Made by a program: the position numbers and the translations under genes. A DNA stretch of 42,335 bases from Leifsonia xyli (lineage in GTDB: Bacteria > Actinomycetota > Actinomycetes > Actinomycetales > Microbacteriaceae), in assembly GCA_003243275.1 (NCBI GenBank), contig QFQR01000011.1, forward strand, positions 1 through 42,335. Direction: 5' to 3'. Below are positions 26,198-34,368 of the stretch, piece after piece. Each line of letters starts with the position of its first letter. Within the stretch, counting starts at the first letter, position 1. The notes under the pieces were generated by a model, which saw only the letters and a list, made by a program, of their open reading frames with translations, was not told the DNA's origin and did no database searches.

Positions 26198-27115
26198 CTA
26201 CCGGTCTTTTTTTACGGCTCGGCTCAACGTCAGGCAGAACTCCAGAAAAGCTTTTACCTTCGCGGCCAGCAGTCGCTTCGAAGGGTGGATTGCATAAAGC
26301 GGAAACGTCTCGCCCGGCCAGTCCGGAAAGAGTTCTACGAGGCGCCCTCGCTGAAGATGCATCTCAATACCGAGTTCGAGCATCTGTGCGACGCCGCCGC
26401 TGGCGAGGCATGTCGCCAGCATTGTGTTCACGTCGGTCAGCAAAAGTTGGCCAGTCGTCGCAACCGGAACGACTGTGCCCCCGCGATGGAACTCCCATTC
26501 GAACGGTCGTCCGGTCTGCGGGTCACGATACTGAATGCAGGCGTGATCGAGGAGATCCTGCGGCCGCTTGGGCCGGCTGTGACGCAGAATGTAACCGGGA
26601 GCCGCGACCGTCAGAACCCTCGTTTCCAGCAGAAGGCGTGCGGTCATTGACGAGGCGGGCTGCGGCCCGAAACGAACCGCGAGATCCATCCCGTCAGAGA
26701 CCAGATCGCCGATCGACTCTCGGGTGTGGATCTCGACCTCAAGCTCTGGGTGGGCTCGGCAGAACGCCGGAAGGTTCGGGGCAAGCACCAACCCGGAGAA
26801 GAATGGATCGACGTTGACCCGGAGTTTGCCGCGCACCCGGGTCGCGGCCCCCGACGCGACGCCGGCGGCGTCCTCGATCCCTTCGAGATGGGGAATGACC
26901 TGCTCGTAAAATTGAGCGCCCTCTGTGGTGAGCCGCAACGAGCGCGTCGTGCGATCGAGCAGGCGCACTCCGACACGGTTTTCGAGGCGCGCGACCGCGC
27001 GGCTTACCCCAGAGGGCGTTAGGCCAAGCCGGTCTGCGGCCTTTACGAAGCTCCCAGCCTCGACGACCGCGGCGAGCACGCCGACGCCTGCCAGCAGACG
27101 GCCATCGAACGGCAT
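26198..27115 (-). CDS. LysR-family transcriptional regulator
   Basis: 305 residues: winged HTH at 1-62 (LAAVVEAGSFVKAADRLG, SGVSRAVARLENRVGVRLL) and a substrate-binding domain from about 90 (GKLRVNVDPFFSGLVLAPNL). It belongs to the large CrgA-like group. It is divergent from the NmrA-type gene at 27273 with about 157 bases between, the usual layout for a LysR protein controlling its neighbour. The effector is unknown. Confidence 0.93.
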   Translation of the reverse strand: MPFDGRLLAGVGVLAAVVEAGSFVKAADRLGLTPSGVSRAVARLENRVGVRLLDRTTRSLRLTTEGAQFYEQVIPHLEGIEDAAGVASGAATRVRGKLRVNVDPFFSGLVLAPNLPAFCRAHPELEVEIHTRESIGDLVSDGMDLAVRFGPQPASSMTARLLLETRVLTVAAPGYILRHSRPKRPQDLLDHACIQYRDPQTGRPFEWEFHRGGTVVPVATTGQLLLTDVNTMLATCLASGGVAQMLELGIEMHLQRGRLVELFPDWPGETFPLYAIHPSKRLLAAKVKAFLEFCLTLSRAVKKDR

Positions 27116-27154
27116 GGGCTGCTCCTGACGGGCGGGTGACGGTCAAGCGGATTG

Positions 27155-27169
27155 GTGACTAGAGATCAC
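27155..27169. promoter_or_regulatory. Candidate LysR operator
   Basis: GTGACTAGAGATCAC is an inverted repeat (GTGA-N7-TCAC) in the divergent space between the LysR gene and the NmrA-type gene, the place expected for the regulator's binding site. No test of the protein's preference is possible from sequence alone. Confidence 0.4.
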
Positions 27170-27272
27170 TTCTGAAATGCCATAACGGAGCTCGAAGCAT
27201 CGATCCAGCCATGAGATGTCAATGCCGAGCGCGGGGCGCCGGCCGGGCGCAGGCAGACATCGGAGATGCTTT

Positions 27273-28136
27273 ATGTACGCGGTGACAGGAGTGACCGGTC
27301 AGGTCGGCGGCGCGACGGCGCGCCATATTCTGGCGGCCGGCAGGCCGGTTCGCGCGGTCCTGCGCGACCCCGGAAAAGCGACTTTCTGGGCCAACGCCGG
27401 ATGCGAGGTCGCTCTGGCAGACATGCTCGACACGCAGGCGCTGACCGCCGCCTTTTCTGGCGTGGACAGCGTCTTCGTCGTTATCCCGCCACTGTTCGAT
27501 CCTTCTGAAGGCTTTCCCGAAATTCGAGCGCTGCTCTCGTCAGTCGCGGAGGCCATCAAGGAGGCGCGGCCGCCGCGCGTCGTATGCCTGTCGACGGTCG
27601 GCGCGCAGGTTCGGAGGCCAAACCTCCTGAACCAACTCGGACTGATGGAGCAGCGCTTCTCAATGCTTCCGGCGCCGGTCGCATTCCTTCGCGCGGCCTG
27701 GTTCATGGAGAACTTCGCCCAGGACATTCCGGTCGCGCGGGACGAAGGCGTTTTCCGAAGCTTTCTTCAGCCGCTCGACCACGCCATCCCGATGGTCGCG
27801 ACGAACGACATCGGCGTCGCCGCAGCCGCGCTGCTTCAGGAAAGCTGGACCGAAACGCGAGTGATCGAGCTTCAGGGCCCCTCACGCATCAGCGCCAGGG
27901 ACGTAGGCGAAACGCTTTCGCGCGCGCTCGGGCGGACGGTACGCACCGAGATCGCGCCCCGCGATGAATGGAAAGTCGCGTTCCGCGCGGCGGGTATGCG
28001 CAATCCAGATCCGCGCGTGCAGATGCTCGACGGCTTCAACGAGGGCTGGATCGAGTTTGCGGGCGACGGCGAGCAGCTCGTCGGCTCCACCACCCTCGAC
28101 GAGGTTCTCGAGCGGCTCGTCCGAGACGCACGTTGA
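27273..28136 (+). CDS. NmrA-like NAD(P)-binding protein
   Basis: 287 residues from the ATG at 27273. The N-terminal Rossmann loop reads AVTGVTGQVGGATARHILAA (GxTGxxG), typical of atypical short-chain dehydrogenases of the NmrA/HSCARG kind, which bind NAD(P) and act as redox sensors or quinone reductases. The active-site YxxxK of classical enzymes is not seen. It is followed by the SDR gene after 67 bases on the same strand and is divergent from a LysR gene that probably controls both. Confidence 0.88.
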   Translation: MYAVTGVTGQVGGATARHILAAGRPVRAVLRDPGKATFWANAGCEVALADMLDTQALTAAFSGVDSVFVVIPPLFDPSEGFPEIRALLSSVAEAIKEARPPRVVCLSTVGAQVRRPNLLNQLGLMEQRFSMLPAPVAFLRAAWFMENFAQDIPVARDEGVFRSFLQPLDHAIPMVATNDIGVAAAALLQESWTETRVIELQGPSRISARDVGETLSRALGRTVRTEIAPRDEWKVAFRAAGMRNPDPRVQMLDGFNEGWIEFAGDGEQLVGSTTLDEVLERLVRDAR

Positions 28137-28203
28137 ATTCTGTCTTCGCTGCCCGCATCGGGCACTCTTCTCGTGCGCGCCTGTTTCCAGACGGAGAAAC
28201 ATC

Positions 28204-28893
28204 GTGTCTCACCGACGCACCATCCTGATCATCGGCGCTTCGCGGGGCCTCGGTCTCGCTCTCGCCGATCAGTTCTGCAGACGTAATTGGTCCGTCATCG
28301 CAACCGTGCGCGGCCGGTCTTCCGGCCTCGACGCACTGGAGGCGAGCTTCCCGGACAGCCTGATCCAGGAGACCGTCGACATCGCCGACGCGGCGAGCGT
28401 GCTCGCTTTGAGCGACCGGCTCCGATCGTCCGTCATCGACATGCTGTTCGTAAACGCCGGCATCGCGAAGTCGAACGAAGCCACAGCCAGCTCCGCCCCG
28501 CCGCAGGACTTCCTCGACATGATGCTGGTCAACGCCCTCGCGCCGATGCGGCTGATCGAGCTTCTGGAGGGACTCGTGCCGCAAGGAGGCACGATCGCCG
28601 CGATGTCATCCGAACTCGGAAGCATCAGTGAGAACGAGGGCTACTGGGACCTCTATGCCTCCAGCAAAGCCGCGCTCAACATGCTGATGAAGGGTTACGC
28701 CGCCCGGAGGCAGGATGATCAGCGGGCGAAGCTCGTGGTCGCTCCCGGCTGGATCCAGACCGAAATGGGCGGATCAAACGCGACCTTCATCATAGAGGAA
28801 TGCATGCCGCTCGTCGCCGACATGCTTGAGAAGAACCACGGCTCGCCTGGACTTCGCTTCGTTGATCGGTTCGATCGAACGCTGCCTTGGTGA
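28204..28893 (+). CDS. Short-chain dehydrogenase/reductase
   Basis: 229 residues from a GTG at 28204 with GGAGA upstream. Cofactor loop GASRGLGLALA (11-21), structural NAG motif in LFVNAGIA and catalytic YASSK (in YWDLYASSKAALN) are all present, so this is a complete classical SDR, an NAD(P)-dependent oxidoreductase. The substrate is unknown. Probably co-transcribed with the NmrA-type gene. The open frame before 28204 is a shadow of that gene. Confidence 0.9.
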   Translation: MSHRRTILIIGASRGLGLALADQFCRRNWSVIATVRGRSSGLDALEASFPDSLIQETVDIADAASVLALSDRLRSSVIDMLFVNAGIAKSNEATASSAPPQDFLDMMLVNALAPMRLIELLEGLVPQGGTIAAMSSELGSISENEGYWDLYASSKAALNMLMKGYAARRQDDQRAKLVVAPGWIQTEMGGSNATFIIEECMPLVADMLEKNHGSPGLRFVDRFDRTLPW

Positions 28894-29283
28894 AGTCTGG
28901 CTGACGTCAATCGGTGAGAGCGGCTCAAATGGCGGTCCGGATAGGAGGCGTGAAGCGACCGCTTCCGGGTTGTCCAGGCAAGTCCGCTAGCGGCGCGTCC
29001 CGGCTGCGGGTCTCTGAGCGTGGACGACCCATAGCGGTCTTGCGCAACGTCGGCTTGAGAGATCGAATTTGGCGGCCGATCAATGCGGAGGACGCTTATA
29101 GGAGTATCGGCCGCCGAACCGTGCGGAAATGCCCCAGCGCGATGTCGGTGACAGCAGGTCAGGCACCGTGCTGCTCGTCGACGATCCGCGGCGGCCGAGG
29201 GCATTAATTGTAAATACCCATCATTCTTATAGTATATAATTTATCAATGATTGTATATATTTTCACTAGATTAGCCTGATCTA
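28894..29283. other. Gene-free stretch with an inverted repeat and an AT-rich end
   Basis: About 390 bases with no convincing gene. It contains the inverted repeat at 29071-29115 and, from about 29205, some 80 bases that are mostly A and T, very different from the surrounding DNA. It may contain remnants of an inserted element, but I recognise none. Confidence 0.5.
29071..29115. repeat. Inverted repeat, 10-base perfect arms
   Basis: GGCGGCCGAT (29071-29080) and ATCGGCCGCC (29106-29115) pair perfectly around a 25-base loop. No T run follows on either strand, so it is not an obvious terminator. Confidence 0.6.
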
Positions 29284-29607
29284 TTACAGCAATTCCTTCC
29301 TCAGAGCAGCCATGAATCGACCAATATTGGCTATGCGTTGCCCCGAGGCAAGCAGTACTTGGTTGAAAACCGGTTTCATTTGATCCTCACTCCAAGATCT
29401 GGACGCCTCGAGGATGGCACTGCCGTGCGCCTTGGTAATTGAGTTGTTCTCATCGAAGTCTGGCCGTATCCACTCCTTCATAAGTCGGTCGAGATCGGCG
29501 TCGTCGTCGAGATTGTATTGAGCGACAACGTCAGCTTCGCTATCGGTCGTCCCATTGATGTCGATCCGGCTTAGGAAAAACATTAAGTCGAATGGTTTCC
29601 AGCTCAT
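29284..29607 (-). CDS. Hypothetical protein of lower GC content
   Basis: 107 residues from the ATG at 29607, no signal peptide or membrane segment. It is acidic in the middle (NLDDDADLDRLMKEW) and basic at the end (GRFMAALRKELL). I do not recognise a family. Its codons are less GC-rich than those of the neighbours and its 3' side is an AT-rich patch, which suggests transfer from elsewhere. An upstream extension to 29676 is possible but less likely. Confidence 0.55.
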   Translation of the reverse strand: MSWKPFDLMFFLSRIDINGTTDSEADVVAQYNLDDDADLDRLMKEWIRPDFDENNSITKAHGSAILEASRSWSEDQMKPVFNQVLLASGQRIANIGRFMAALRKELL

Positions 29608-29841
29608 TTTTTGGGGCCCCGGTTGGTGCCTTGAATGCGACGAAGTCGAAATTCGGAACAATCGAGCGCAACGCAATTATCTATAGACGACACAGCCGCG
29701 TGTATTTGACGAAATGCTTCCGGATGTCTAGCGCGCTCAGTTGAAAGCTTGGGTTATGCCTTCAGGGTAGTCCCATCCTGCATTCCTGCAACCGGCTGAC
29801 GAGAGACGCGCTGGGGACCGTTACGCCATCGTGACGGCTGT

Positions 29842-30183
29842 CTAGGTGCTGCTGTCTCCAGCCGAATGCTTCTGCGCCGGCCGTAGCCGCGGCACCGACG
29901 CGGCCTCTGACAGACGAGCGCCGAGTTGAAGCCATGCCGGCAGGTCGATCGAGAGCTCGTAGAAATCATCTACGTAAGTGAGCCCTGCCGCTTGAAGAGC
30001 ATCACTGTAAGTCTTTTGCGCCTCCTGGCCGAAAAGAGGACCGTAGACGATCAGGTCGCTATCCTCGAAGGCGGGTTCGCAGCCCTTCATTGCCAGTGTA
30101 ATAGCGTCAGACGGCAACGCATGCTCGGTTACGGCGGCCTTTCTGACGATCAGCGCCAACCAAGCGGGAACTGGGAGATACAT
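29842..30183 (-). CDS. Hypothetical protein
   Basis: 113 residues from the ATG at 30183, preceded by GGAGACGGCG, which decides the start over an in-frame codon at 30222. No family recognised. It begins with a short hydrophobic stretch (YLPVPAWLALIVRKA), too short and charged for a sure membrane helix, and ends in a basic, proline-containing tail. Codon use fits the genome. Confidence 0.55.
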   Translation of the reverse strand: MYLPVPAWLALIVRKAAVTEHALPSDAITLAMKGCEPAFEDSDLIVYGPLFGQEAQKTYSDALQAAGLTYVDDFYELSIDLPAWLQLGARLSEAASVPRLRPAQKHSAGDSST

Positions 30184-30344
30184 CGCCGTCTCCTGCTTCG
30201 AACGCCAACCCTGTCCGTACATTGTCCGCAGTAGGGACTGAGGATCATCGATCCCACCACCGGGGCGGCCAGAGGGGCGGGCCTCAGGGCCTTCCCTCCA
30301 CCCGACCGTACCACGACCAACGGCCGACTGTTGGAGTCTCCGCG

Positions 30345-30620
30345 ATGGTGTTACCCGGCGCCGCCATGGAAGGACGACTCATCGCGTTCGCTGCCAGTCC
30401 GACGGGCAACCCGCTGTTCTGGGCAGTCCACCTCGCGGACCAAGCCTCGGCCTTGGTTGCCGCGGCGGCAGCCGCCGGCCTCGACGCCGACGCGCCGGTT
30501 CTCTCCGGCCCGCACCCCACGAGCTCGATCGAGACCTTCGGGCCGGGACCGGGCGAGGTCTTCTTCGTCGGCGACATCGGCGTGCCGGGCCGTCCGTCAG
30601 CCCTTGGCGGCGGGTCGTAG
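30345..30620 (+). CDS. Hypothetical protein, small
   Basis: 91 residues, with GGAG nine bases before the ATG; a second in-frame ATG is at 30366. Third-position GC is high, which favours this frame over the antisense frame on the same DNA. Contains an alanine-rich helix (ALVAAAAAAGLDADAP) and ends glycine-rich. Its end overlaps the convergent gene at 30597. No function recognised. Confidence 0.5.
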   Translation: MVLPGAAMEGRLIAFAASPTGNPLFWAVHLADQASALVAAAAAAGLDADAPVLSGPHPTSSIETFGPGPGEVFFVGDIGVPGRPSALGGGS

Positions 30621-30866
30621 AGCGCTCTGGACGAGGCTCGGGTCCGGGTAGCCCTTGTAGTAGACCCGGTCGAACTTGAGCCGCCGCGCGACATGGCGCG
30701 CCTCGCCGCTCCAGAAGGCGTGCTTGTCCGGCCCGACGACGTAACGCACGCCCATGGCCTCGTGGCGCACGGCGCAACCGGAGCCGGTCCGCCTCCATTC
30801 GATCACCAGGTAGCGCTCGTTCGGGGGCGGATCGCATCCGTCCTCGAGAAAGACGACGTCGACCAT
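30597..30866 (-). CDS. Hypothetical protein, small
   Basis: 89 residues, starting MVDVVFLEDGCDPPPNERYL. The strand-rich mix (YLVIEWRRTGSGC, GVRYVVGPDKHAFW, DRVYYKGYPDP) looks like a small beta-rich domain. I do not recognise it. It converges with and overlaps the 30345 gene by 24 bases, and is divergent from the NUDIX gene with 84 bases between. Confidence 0.6.
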   Translation of the reverse strand: MVDVVFLEDGCDPPPNERYLVIEWRRTGSGCAVRHEAMGVRYVVGPDKHAFWSGEARHVARRLKFDRVYYKGYPDPSLVQSALRPAAKG

Positions 30867-30950
30867 GATCCCAGTCTAGCCGACTTGCCCGGCTTGGGAC
30901 ACGCTTCCCGTCGCGAAACCGTCACCGATTCAACGCGTTGTTACGAGGTC

Positions 30951-31394
30951 ATGAGCAAGAAGTTCCGGCGCACCAAGGTGCGCGAGCAGTTCGGGGCGGC
31001 GCCCTACCGGATCGGGTCGGACGGCGTCGAGGTGATGCTGATCACCACGCGCGAGACCGGGCGCTGGATGGTGCCCAAGGGATGGCCGATCAAGCGGCTC
31101 GGCCCGCTCGGAACCGCCCTCCGCGAGGCCTATGAGGAAGCCGGAGTGCGCGGCGAGGTCGGGCCCGCGATCGGAGCGTTCGACTACCTCAAGGTGATGC
31201 GCAAGGGGCCGAACCAGGTCTGCGAGGTCGAAGTGTTCCCGCTGCTGGTGCGCGAGCAACTCGAGGACTGGCCGGAGAAGGCCGAGCGCGAGAGGCGCTG
31301 GTTCAGTCCGGAAGAGGCTTCGGCCGCGGTCGAGGAGGAGCGGCTGTGGATGATCCTGCCGGACTTGCCGGAACGGACCCGGCGAGGCGGCTGA
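30951..31394 (+). CDS. NUDIX hydrolase
   Basis: 147 residues from the ATG at 30951. The NUDIX core is visible in GPLGTALREAYEEAGVRG, preceded by TGRWMVPKGWPIK; this resembles the diphosphoinositol/diadenosine polyphosphate hydrolase type. The first glutamate of the usual motif is not at its standard place, but the REAYEEAG helix with the metal-binding glutamates is present. Such enzymes cut nucleoside diphosphate-linked compounds. Stand-alone gene. Confidence 0.88.
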   Translation: MSKKFRRTKVREQFGAAPYRIGSDGVEVMLITTRETGRWMVPKGWPIKRLGPLGTALREAYEEAGVRGEVGPAIGAFDYLKVMRKGPNQVCEVEVFPLLVREQLEDWPEKAERERRWFSPEEASAAVEEERLWMILPDLPERTRRGG

Positions 31395-31504
31395 TCATTG
31401 AGCCGAGTGGCCGGCGGTCAAATCGTTCTACGCATGCCTCCGTCGGATCACCCCGGCACCAAAAGCGCGCACGACTGAACGTCTGATTTCGGCTGAAACC
31501 CAAG

Positions 31505-31523
31505 TGACCGCTCTTGGCGCGCC
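31505..31523 (+). repeat. Copy of dispersed intergenic repeat
   Basis: TGACCGCTCTTGGCGCGCC, the clearest copy of the repeat also seen at 26172, 34756, 38534 and 38559. Confidence 0.6.
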
Positions 31524-31612
31524 CCCGCTGCTAACCCGCAGTTGAACATTCCACAGCGCCCTTTGGTCCGCATGCGTAGGCAGGGCGCCTCGATGACCAA
31601 TCCATAGGCACC

Positions 31613-31640
31613 GTATGACAATCTTTGACATTGATCATAC
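31613..31640 (+). promoter_or_regulatory. NikR operator before the porin gene
   Basis: GTATGA (31613-31618), 16 bases, TCATAC (31635-31640): an exact match to the Escherichia coli NikR operator, including spacing. It stands 92 bases before the porin start. A nikR gene follows the porin, so nickel-dependent repression of the porin is the natural reading. Confidence 0.88.
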
Positions 31641-31732
31641 CGCGCCAGTCGTGCCTTCTCGTTCAGCCTGACAAATCGGTCAGCGCTCGGCTGATGCGCC
31701 AGCCGTCATGTCCAGACAGCATCGGGGGGCTG

Positions 31733-33079
31733 ATGCACTCGAACTCTTTCACCGCGTTGCGCAATTGCGCCGCTGTCGGAGCGCTCTCCGGCGCCATGCT
31801 AGCCGCCGCGCCCGCCCGAGCCGAGGACGACGCCCCGAACTACGCCGGTGACCTGATGTCCCGCGACGCGCTGCTTGGCGACTTCGGCGGCGCGCGCACG
31901 CAGCTTCTCGAGAAAGGCATTCAGTTCGAGGCGACCTTCACGGGCGACGCCTCGACCAACGTTTCGGGCGGCCTGCGCCGCGGCGAAGGCTTCACCAGCC
32001 TGCTCCAACTCGGCCTCACACTCGACCTCGAAAAGCTGGTCGGCTGGACCGGGGGCGAGGTTTACGCCGGGGCCTACTTCATCCGCGGCCACGGCCTGTC
32101 GGCTTTCGAGGTCGGCAACCTGCTGACCATCTCGAACATCGAGTCCGAGCGCGCCAACCGGCTCGGCGAGGTCTACTTCAAGCAGGCGCTATTCGACGAT
32201 GCACTGACGATCAAGTTCGGCCAGCTCGCGGCCGACGGCGACTTCGCCGTGAGCGACACCGCGGGCCTGTTCGTGAACTCCACCTTCGGCTGGCCCGGTC
32301 TCATGGGCACGAACCTCTACAGCGGCGGCCCGGCCTATCCGGTTCCGACGCCCGGCGTCCACGCGCTGGTCAAGTTCAGCGAGGAGATCTCGTTCCAGGC
32401 GGGTCTCTACAACGGCGACCCGGCAGGCCGGAACGACATCAACGACCACAATCTCGGCTTCCCGGTGAACGACGGGGCCTTCGCAATTGGCGAGGTGATC
32501 TACGCAACGCAAGCGGGGCTGTTCGGACTGCCGGGGACCTACAAGGCGGGCGCCTTGTATAACTCCCTGCACTTCGACGACCTTCGCTTCGCCGGCGTCC
32601 GCCACAAGGGCGACCACGCCTTCTACGGCGTCATCGACCAGACGGTCTGGCAGGAGAGTGCCGGCGGCGATCTCAAGAACCCGACCCCGGGCGTGCGGAG
32701 CCTCTCGGTGTTCGCCCGCGCGGTCGTGGCGCCGCAGAGCAACCGCAACCTGATCGACTACTATCTGGACGTCGGCTTCAACGCGAAGGGCTTCGTGCCC
32801 GGTCGCGAGAACGACGTGTTCGGCGTAGCGGCGGCCTATGCGCACATCAGCAAGCAGGCGCAGCGCGCCGACCGCGACCTTGCGGACGGCACGCCGATCC
32901 GCTCGTCCGAGATCGCGATCGAAGCCTCCTACAAGGCCGAGATCGCGCCGTGGCTGCACGTGCAGCCCTTCGCCCAATACATCGTGCGCCCCGGCGGCGG
33001 CGATCCGCGGCCGAATGACAGCACGCGCCGGATCAAGAACGCGACTGTGCTCGGCTTCCGCACGCAGGTCGACTTCTAG
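31733..33079 (+). CDS. OprB-type outer-membrane porin, probably nickel-regulated
   Basis: 448 residues from the ATG at 31733, preceded by a GGGGGG-containing site; the frame open from 31625 is upstream leader. Signal peptide 1-30 (ends AAAPARA). The mature protein starts with the OprB-like unit DLMSRDALLGDFGGARTQL and continues as a 16-strand-type barrel ending in Phe (LGFRTQVDF), as needed for outer-membrane insertion. OprB-family porins are named for carbohydrate uptake. The exact NikR operator upstream and the following nikR and hupE genes suggest that this one passes nickel ions or nickel chelates (inference). No sugar genes are nearby. Confidence 0.88.
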   Translation: MHSNSFTALRNCAAVGALSGAMLAAAPARAEDDAPNYAGDLMSRDALLGDFGGARTQLLEKGIQFEATFTGDASTNVSGGLRRGEGFTSLLQLGLTLDLEKLVGWTGGEVYAGAYFIRGHGLSAFEVGNLLTISNIESERANRLGEVYFKQALFDDALTIKFGQLAADGDFAVSDTAGLFVNSTFGWPGLMGTNLYSGGPAYPVPTPGVHALVKFSEEISFQAGLYNGDPAGRNDINDHNLGFPVNDGAFAIGEVIYATQAGLFGLPGTYKAGALYNSLHFDDLRFAGVRHKGDHAFYGVIDQTVWQESAGGDLKNPTPGVRSLSVFARAVVAPQSNRNLIDYYLDVGFNAKGFVPGRENDVFGVAAAYAHISKQAQRADRDLADGTPIRSSEIAIEASYKAEIAPWLHVQPFAQYIVRPGGGDPRPNDSTRRIKNATVLGFRTQVDF

Positions 33080-33204
33080 CCCTGGACCGTCGCAGGGGCC
33101 GCTGGCGCCGGTGTGACCGGCGGACCCATGACAGTTCGCGCCGCAGCGCGATAACCTCGCCATGAACCACGAGCCGGTCTCGCGGTCAGGGCGGAGGCGC
33201 GTTC

Positions 33205-33636
33205 GTGCAGCGGGTGACGATCACGATCGAGGACGAGCTGTTGGGCGAGGTCGACGAGCTCGTGAAGGCTCGCGGCTATGGCGGGAGGTCCGAGGCGATC
33301 CGCGATCTCGTCCGGCTCGGCCTGCAGGAGACCGAGACCTCGGCCGGCTCAGACCAGCACTGCGTCGGCGCATTCTCCTACGTCTACGACCACGAAACTC
33401 GCGAGTTGGCGCGCCGGATCACGGACGCCCAGCACAAGCACCACGACGTCACGATCGCGTCGTTGCACGTCCATCTGGACGATCACTCCTGCCTCGAAGT
33501 GGCGGTGCTGAAGGGAATGGAGAGCGAGGTCCGGCACCTCGCCGACCACATCGCGTCCGAGCGCGGCGTCCGATACGGCCGGCTCCACCTCATGCCCGCC
33601 TCGGGACCGTCTGCCTCCAAGACGGACAAGGTATGA
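33205..33636 (+). CDS. nikR: NikR nickel-responsive repressor
   Basis: 143 residues with a GTG start at 33205. The ribbon-helix-helix DNA-binding part is 1-45 (VTITIEDELLGEVDELV, GGRSEAIRDLVRLGL). The C-terminal ACT-like domain carries the square-planar nickel ligands seen in NikR: His in HKHHDVTIA, two His in SLHVHLDD and Cys in DHSCLEVAVLKG. With nickel bound, NikR represses nickel uptake genes. Both operators in this window match its known target. The gene's stop codon lies inside the second operator. Confidence 0.95.
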   Translation: MQRVTITIEDELLGEVDELVKARGYGGRSEAIRDLVRLGLQETETSAGSDQHCVGAFSYVYDHETRELARRITDAQHKHHDVTIASLHVHLDDHSCLEVAVLKGMESEVRHLADHIASERGVRYGRLHLMPASGPSASKTDKV

Positions 33637-33658
33637 TATTTTTTAGGCTTGCTCATAC
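33631..33658 (+). promoter_or_regulatory. NikR operator before hupE
   Basis: GTATGA (33631-33636), 16 bases, TCATAC (33653-33658): a second exact NikR site. It overlaps the nikR stop codon and stands 63 bases before the hupE start, so hupE has its own nickel-controlled promoter. Confidence 0.88.
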
Positions 33659-33720
33659 CAGCCTGCTCTCATTTAGTTGAGCGGCGCGCTGACCATGGCG
33701 CGATGGTCAGGATCAGGCTC

Positions 33721-34314
33721 ATGCGCAAGCTGCTGACGGCTCTCGCCGCAACTGTATTTCTCCTCCCTCAGGCGGCCCTCGCGCATACAGGCGTCGGCGA
33801 CACCAACGGGTTCGCCCACGGCTTCATGCATCCGATCGGCGGTGTCGACCACGTGCTTGCGATGGTCGCGGTCGGCATCCTCGCGGCGCAGCTCGGCGGG
33901 CGCGCCATCTGGCTCGTGCCCGCGGCCTTCGTCGGCATGATGGTGGTCGGCGGCGCAATCGGCATGTCGGGCGTCGACATCCCCTTAGTGGAGGTCGGCA
34001 TCGCGCTGTCGGTGGTTGTGCTTGGCCTTGCGGTCGCGCTTGGCATGAACATCCCGCTGGTGGCCGCCATGGCGCTGGTTGGGTTCTTCGCGATCTTCCA
34101 CGGCCACGCCCACGGCGCAGAGATGCCCGAGACCGCGTCCTGCCTCGGCTACGGCGTCGGCTTTGTGATCGCCACGGCGCTGCTCCATGCGGCGGGCGTC
34201 GGCATCGGTCTCGCGATCGGTCGCATCGACAGCGCCTCGGCTCCGCGCGTCACACAGGTCGCCGGCGGCGCCATGACGATCGCGGGAGTCGCGATGATCT
34301 CGGGGATCATCTGA
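33721..34314 (+). CDS. hupE: HupE/UreJ-family nickel permease
   Basis: 197 residues from the ATG at 33721; an ATG at 33703 would add six residues. Signal peptide 1-21 (PQAALA) and about six membrane helices. The family motif HPIGGVDHVLAM (HPxxGxDH) in the first helix and FHGHAHGAE in a later one supply the nickel ligands. HupE/UreJ proteins bring Ni(II) into the cell for hydrogenase or urease; neither enzyme is in this window. Controlled by its own NikR box. Together with the porin and NikR it forms a compact nickel uptake set covering both membranes. Confidence 0.93.
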   Translation: MRKLLTALAATVFLLPQAALAHTGVGDTNGFAHGFMHPIGGVDHVLAMVAVGILAAQLGGRAIWLVPAAFVGMMVVGGAIGMSGVDIPLVEVGIALSVVVLGLAVALGMNIPLVAAMALVGFFAIFHGHAHGAEMPETASCLGYGVGFVIATALLHAAGVGIGLAIGRIDSASAPRVTQVAGGAMTIAGVAMISGII

Positions 34315-34368
34315 ACCAGGAACAGGCGTCGCTGCCTCTTGGAGCCGGCGACACGATGAGGTGGTGAC

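Larger units (their letters stand above)
31395..31732. other. Intergenic stretch before the porin gene
   Basis: 338 bases with no gene. It contains a copy of the dispersed repeat at 31505-31523 and the NikR operator at 31613-31640. The porin promoter should be near the operator; a TTGACA at 31625-31630 lies inside the operator spacer, but no good -10 box is at the right distance. Confidence 0.7.

Noticed and set aside
26035..26817. Plus-strand frame of 260 codons overlapping the LysR gene
   Set aside because: Mostly antisense to LysR, low-complexity arginine- and proline-rich product.
30284..30694. Minus-strand frame opposite the 30345 gene
   Set aside because: Product is rich in Thr, Ser, Arg and Pro with no ordered segments; the plus-strand frame has better codon use and a ribosome-binding site.
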